A DNA stretch of 22,884 bases from Sabulitectum sp036743055 (GTDB lineage Bacteria > Fermentibacterota > Fermentibacteria > Fermentibacterales > JCC-6), in assembly GCA_036743055.1 (NCBI GenBank), contig DAINQE010000042.1, forward strand, positions 1-22,884, read 5' to 3'. This document shows positions 22,470-22,884 of the stretch, piece after piece. Numbering within the stretch: position 1 is the first letter of the stretch; every line of letters starts with the position of its first letter. A program made the translations under genes and the position numbers. The notes under the pieces were generated by a model, which had not been told where the DNA came from, searched no databases, and saw nothing but the letters and a program-made list of their open reading frames with translations.

Positions 22470-22884
22470 ATGGCTCAAGACGATGTGCTGCAGCATATTG
22501 AGAAGATAGTGGAGGAAATGGGCCTGCTGCTGGTCGACATGAACCTCTTCCAGGCAGGCAGGCGCAGGGTGCTGAGGGTGCTCGTGGATCGCCAGGGAAG
22601 GGTGACACTCGACGAGTGCGCCGAGCTTTCAAGGAAGATAGGGGACACGGTGGAAACACTGGATCTCATCCAGGAGGCATACACCCTGGAGGTCAGTTCC
22701 CCGGGGATAGGCAGGGCCCTTGCAACCGAGAACGACTGGATACGTTGCAGGGGAAGGAAGATCGAGATCAGGACCGAACTGGAGGAGTACACGGGAGTGC
22801 TGGAAGGTCATGGTAACGGCATTCTCAGTTTCCAGGACGGCAGGGAAATACCCCTGAACGGCGTTCTCGCCGCCAGGGAAGTTA
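22470..22884 (+). CDS. rimP: Ribosome maturation factor RimP, 3' end outside the window
   Basis: The frame from ATG at 22470 stays open for 138 codons to the window edge. RimP helps assemble the 30S ribosomal subunit. The sequence shows the RimP pattern: an N-terminal domain starting HIEKIVEEMGLLLVDMNLF, RVLRVLVDRQGRVTLDECAE, then the signature AYTLEVSSPGIGRALATEND at about residues 71-90, followed by the SH3-like C-terminal domain (RKIEIRTELEEYTGVLEGH). The usual length is about 150 residues, so little is missing. GGAGG lies seven bases before the ATG. In most bacteria rimP is followed by nusA and infB, which would be expected to the right. A TATAAC box at 22429-22434 could be its -10, but it has no matching -35. 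Confidence 0.93.
   Translation, partial: MAQDDVLQHIEKIVEEMGLLLVDMNLFQAGRRRVLRVLVDRQGRVTLDECAELSRKIGDTVETLDLIQEAYTLEVSSPGIGRALATENDWIRCRGRKIEIRTELEEYTGVLEGHGNGILSFQDGREIPLNGVLAAREV

Noticed and set aside
1..22884. CRISPR arrays, tRNA or rRNA genes, insertion sequences, prophage or attachment sites
   Set aside because: Reading both strands I saw no regularly spaced repeats, no tRNA-like cloverleaf, no transposase or integrase motifs and no long terminal repeats. A covariance-model scan would settle small RNAs.

Overview
The window is GC-rich, gene-dense bacterial DNA. It encodes lipoproteins, outer-membrane beta-barrel candidates, an O-antigen-ligase-like protein and polyprenyl-phosphate sugar transferases, so the cell is very probably diderm (Gram-negative type). 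Arginine is mostly AGG, and many starts are TTG or GTG behind strong AGGAG-like ribosome binding sites. The style resembles uncultured FCB-group phyla such as Fermentibacterota, but this assignment is an impression; no marker in the window settles it.

Left part (1-4097). The first 17 codons of a minus-strand gene run off the left edge. It is divergent from a TTG-started polytopic membrane protein (341-1408) that looks like an N-terminally shortened GT-C glycosyltransferase. Two minus-strand groups follow. One is a coupled pair, a small DUF2178-like membrane protein and an XRE regulator (2100 down to 1439), with a recognisable promoter. The other is a three-gene set: an exported SH3-like protein, a CPBP-family intramembrane protease and an NTF2-like lipoprotein with an EF-hand-like loop (4097 down to 2185).

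Main part (4231-22346). Fifteen plus-strand genes are packed almost without gaps. Most junctions overlap by 4-22 bases, which suggests a single operon read from a sigma70-like promoter at 4165-4193 to an intrinsic terminator at 22404-22426. In order: B12-binding radical SAM enzyme, GT-C transferase, second B12-radical SAM enzyme, YdjC/HpnK-type deacetylase, second GT-C transferase, GT9 heptosyltransferase-like protein, third B12-radical SAM enzyme (HpnJ-like), GT2 transferase, WcaJ/WbaP-type polyprenyl-phosphate sugar transferase, two outer-membrane barrel candidates (the first PorV-like), a CBM48/E-set probable lipoprotein, a MalK/UgpC-type ABC ATPase, a WecA/MraY-type sugar-1-phosphate transferase, and an O-antigen-ligase/polymerase-like protein with a very large soluble C-terminus.

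Most of these genes fit assembly of a surface glycan or glycolipid on a polyprenyl carrier: two possible initiating enzymes, several glycosyltransferases, a deacetylase and a ligase. The unusual part is three different cobalamin-type radical SAM enzymes threaded between the glycosyltransferases. Each ends in a basic tail that may hold it at the membrane. Two parts resemble the HpnK/HpnJ steps that build the cyclitol head group of hopanoids, with no hopanoid cyclase in view. The working hypothesis is an undescribed pathway of radical sugar or lipid tailoring for a surface glycoconjugate. Downstream, rimP begins and runs off the right edge, a return to housekeeping genes.
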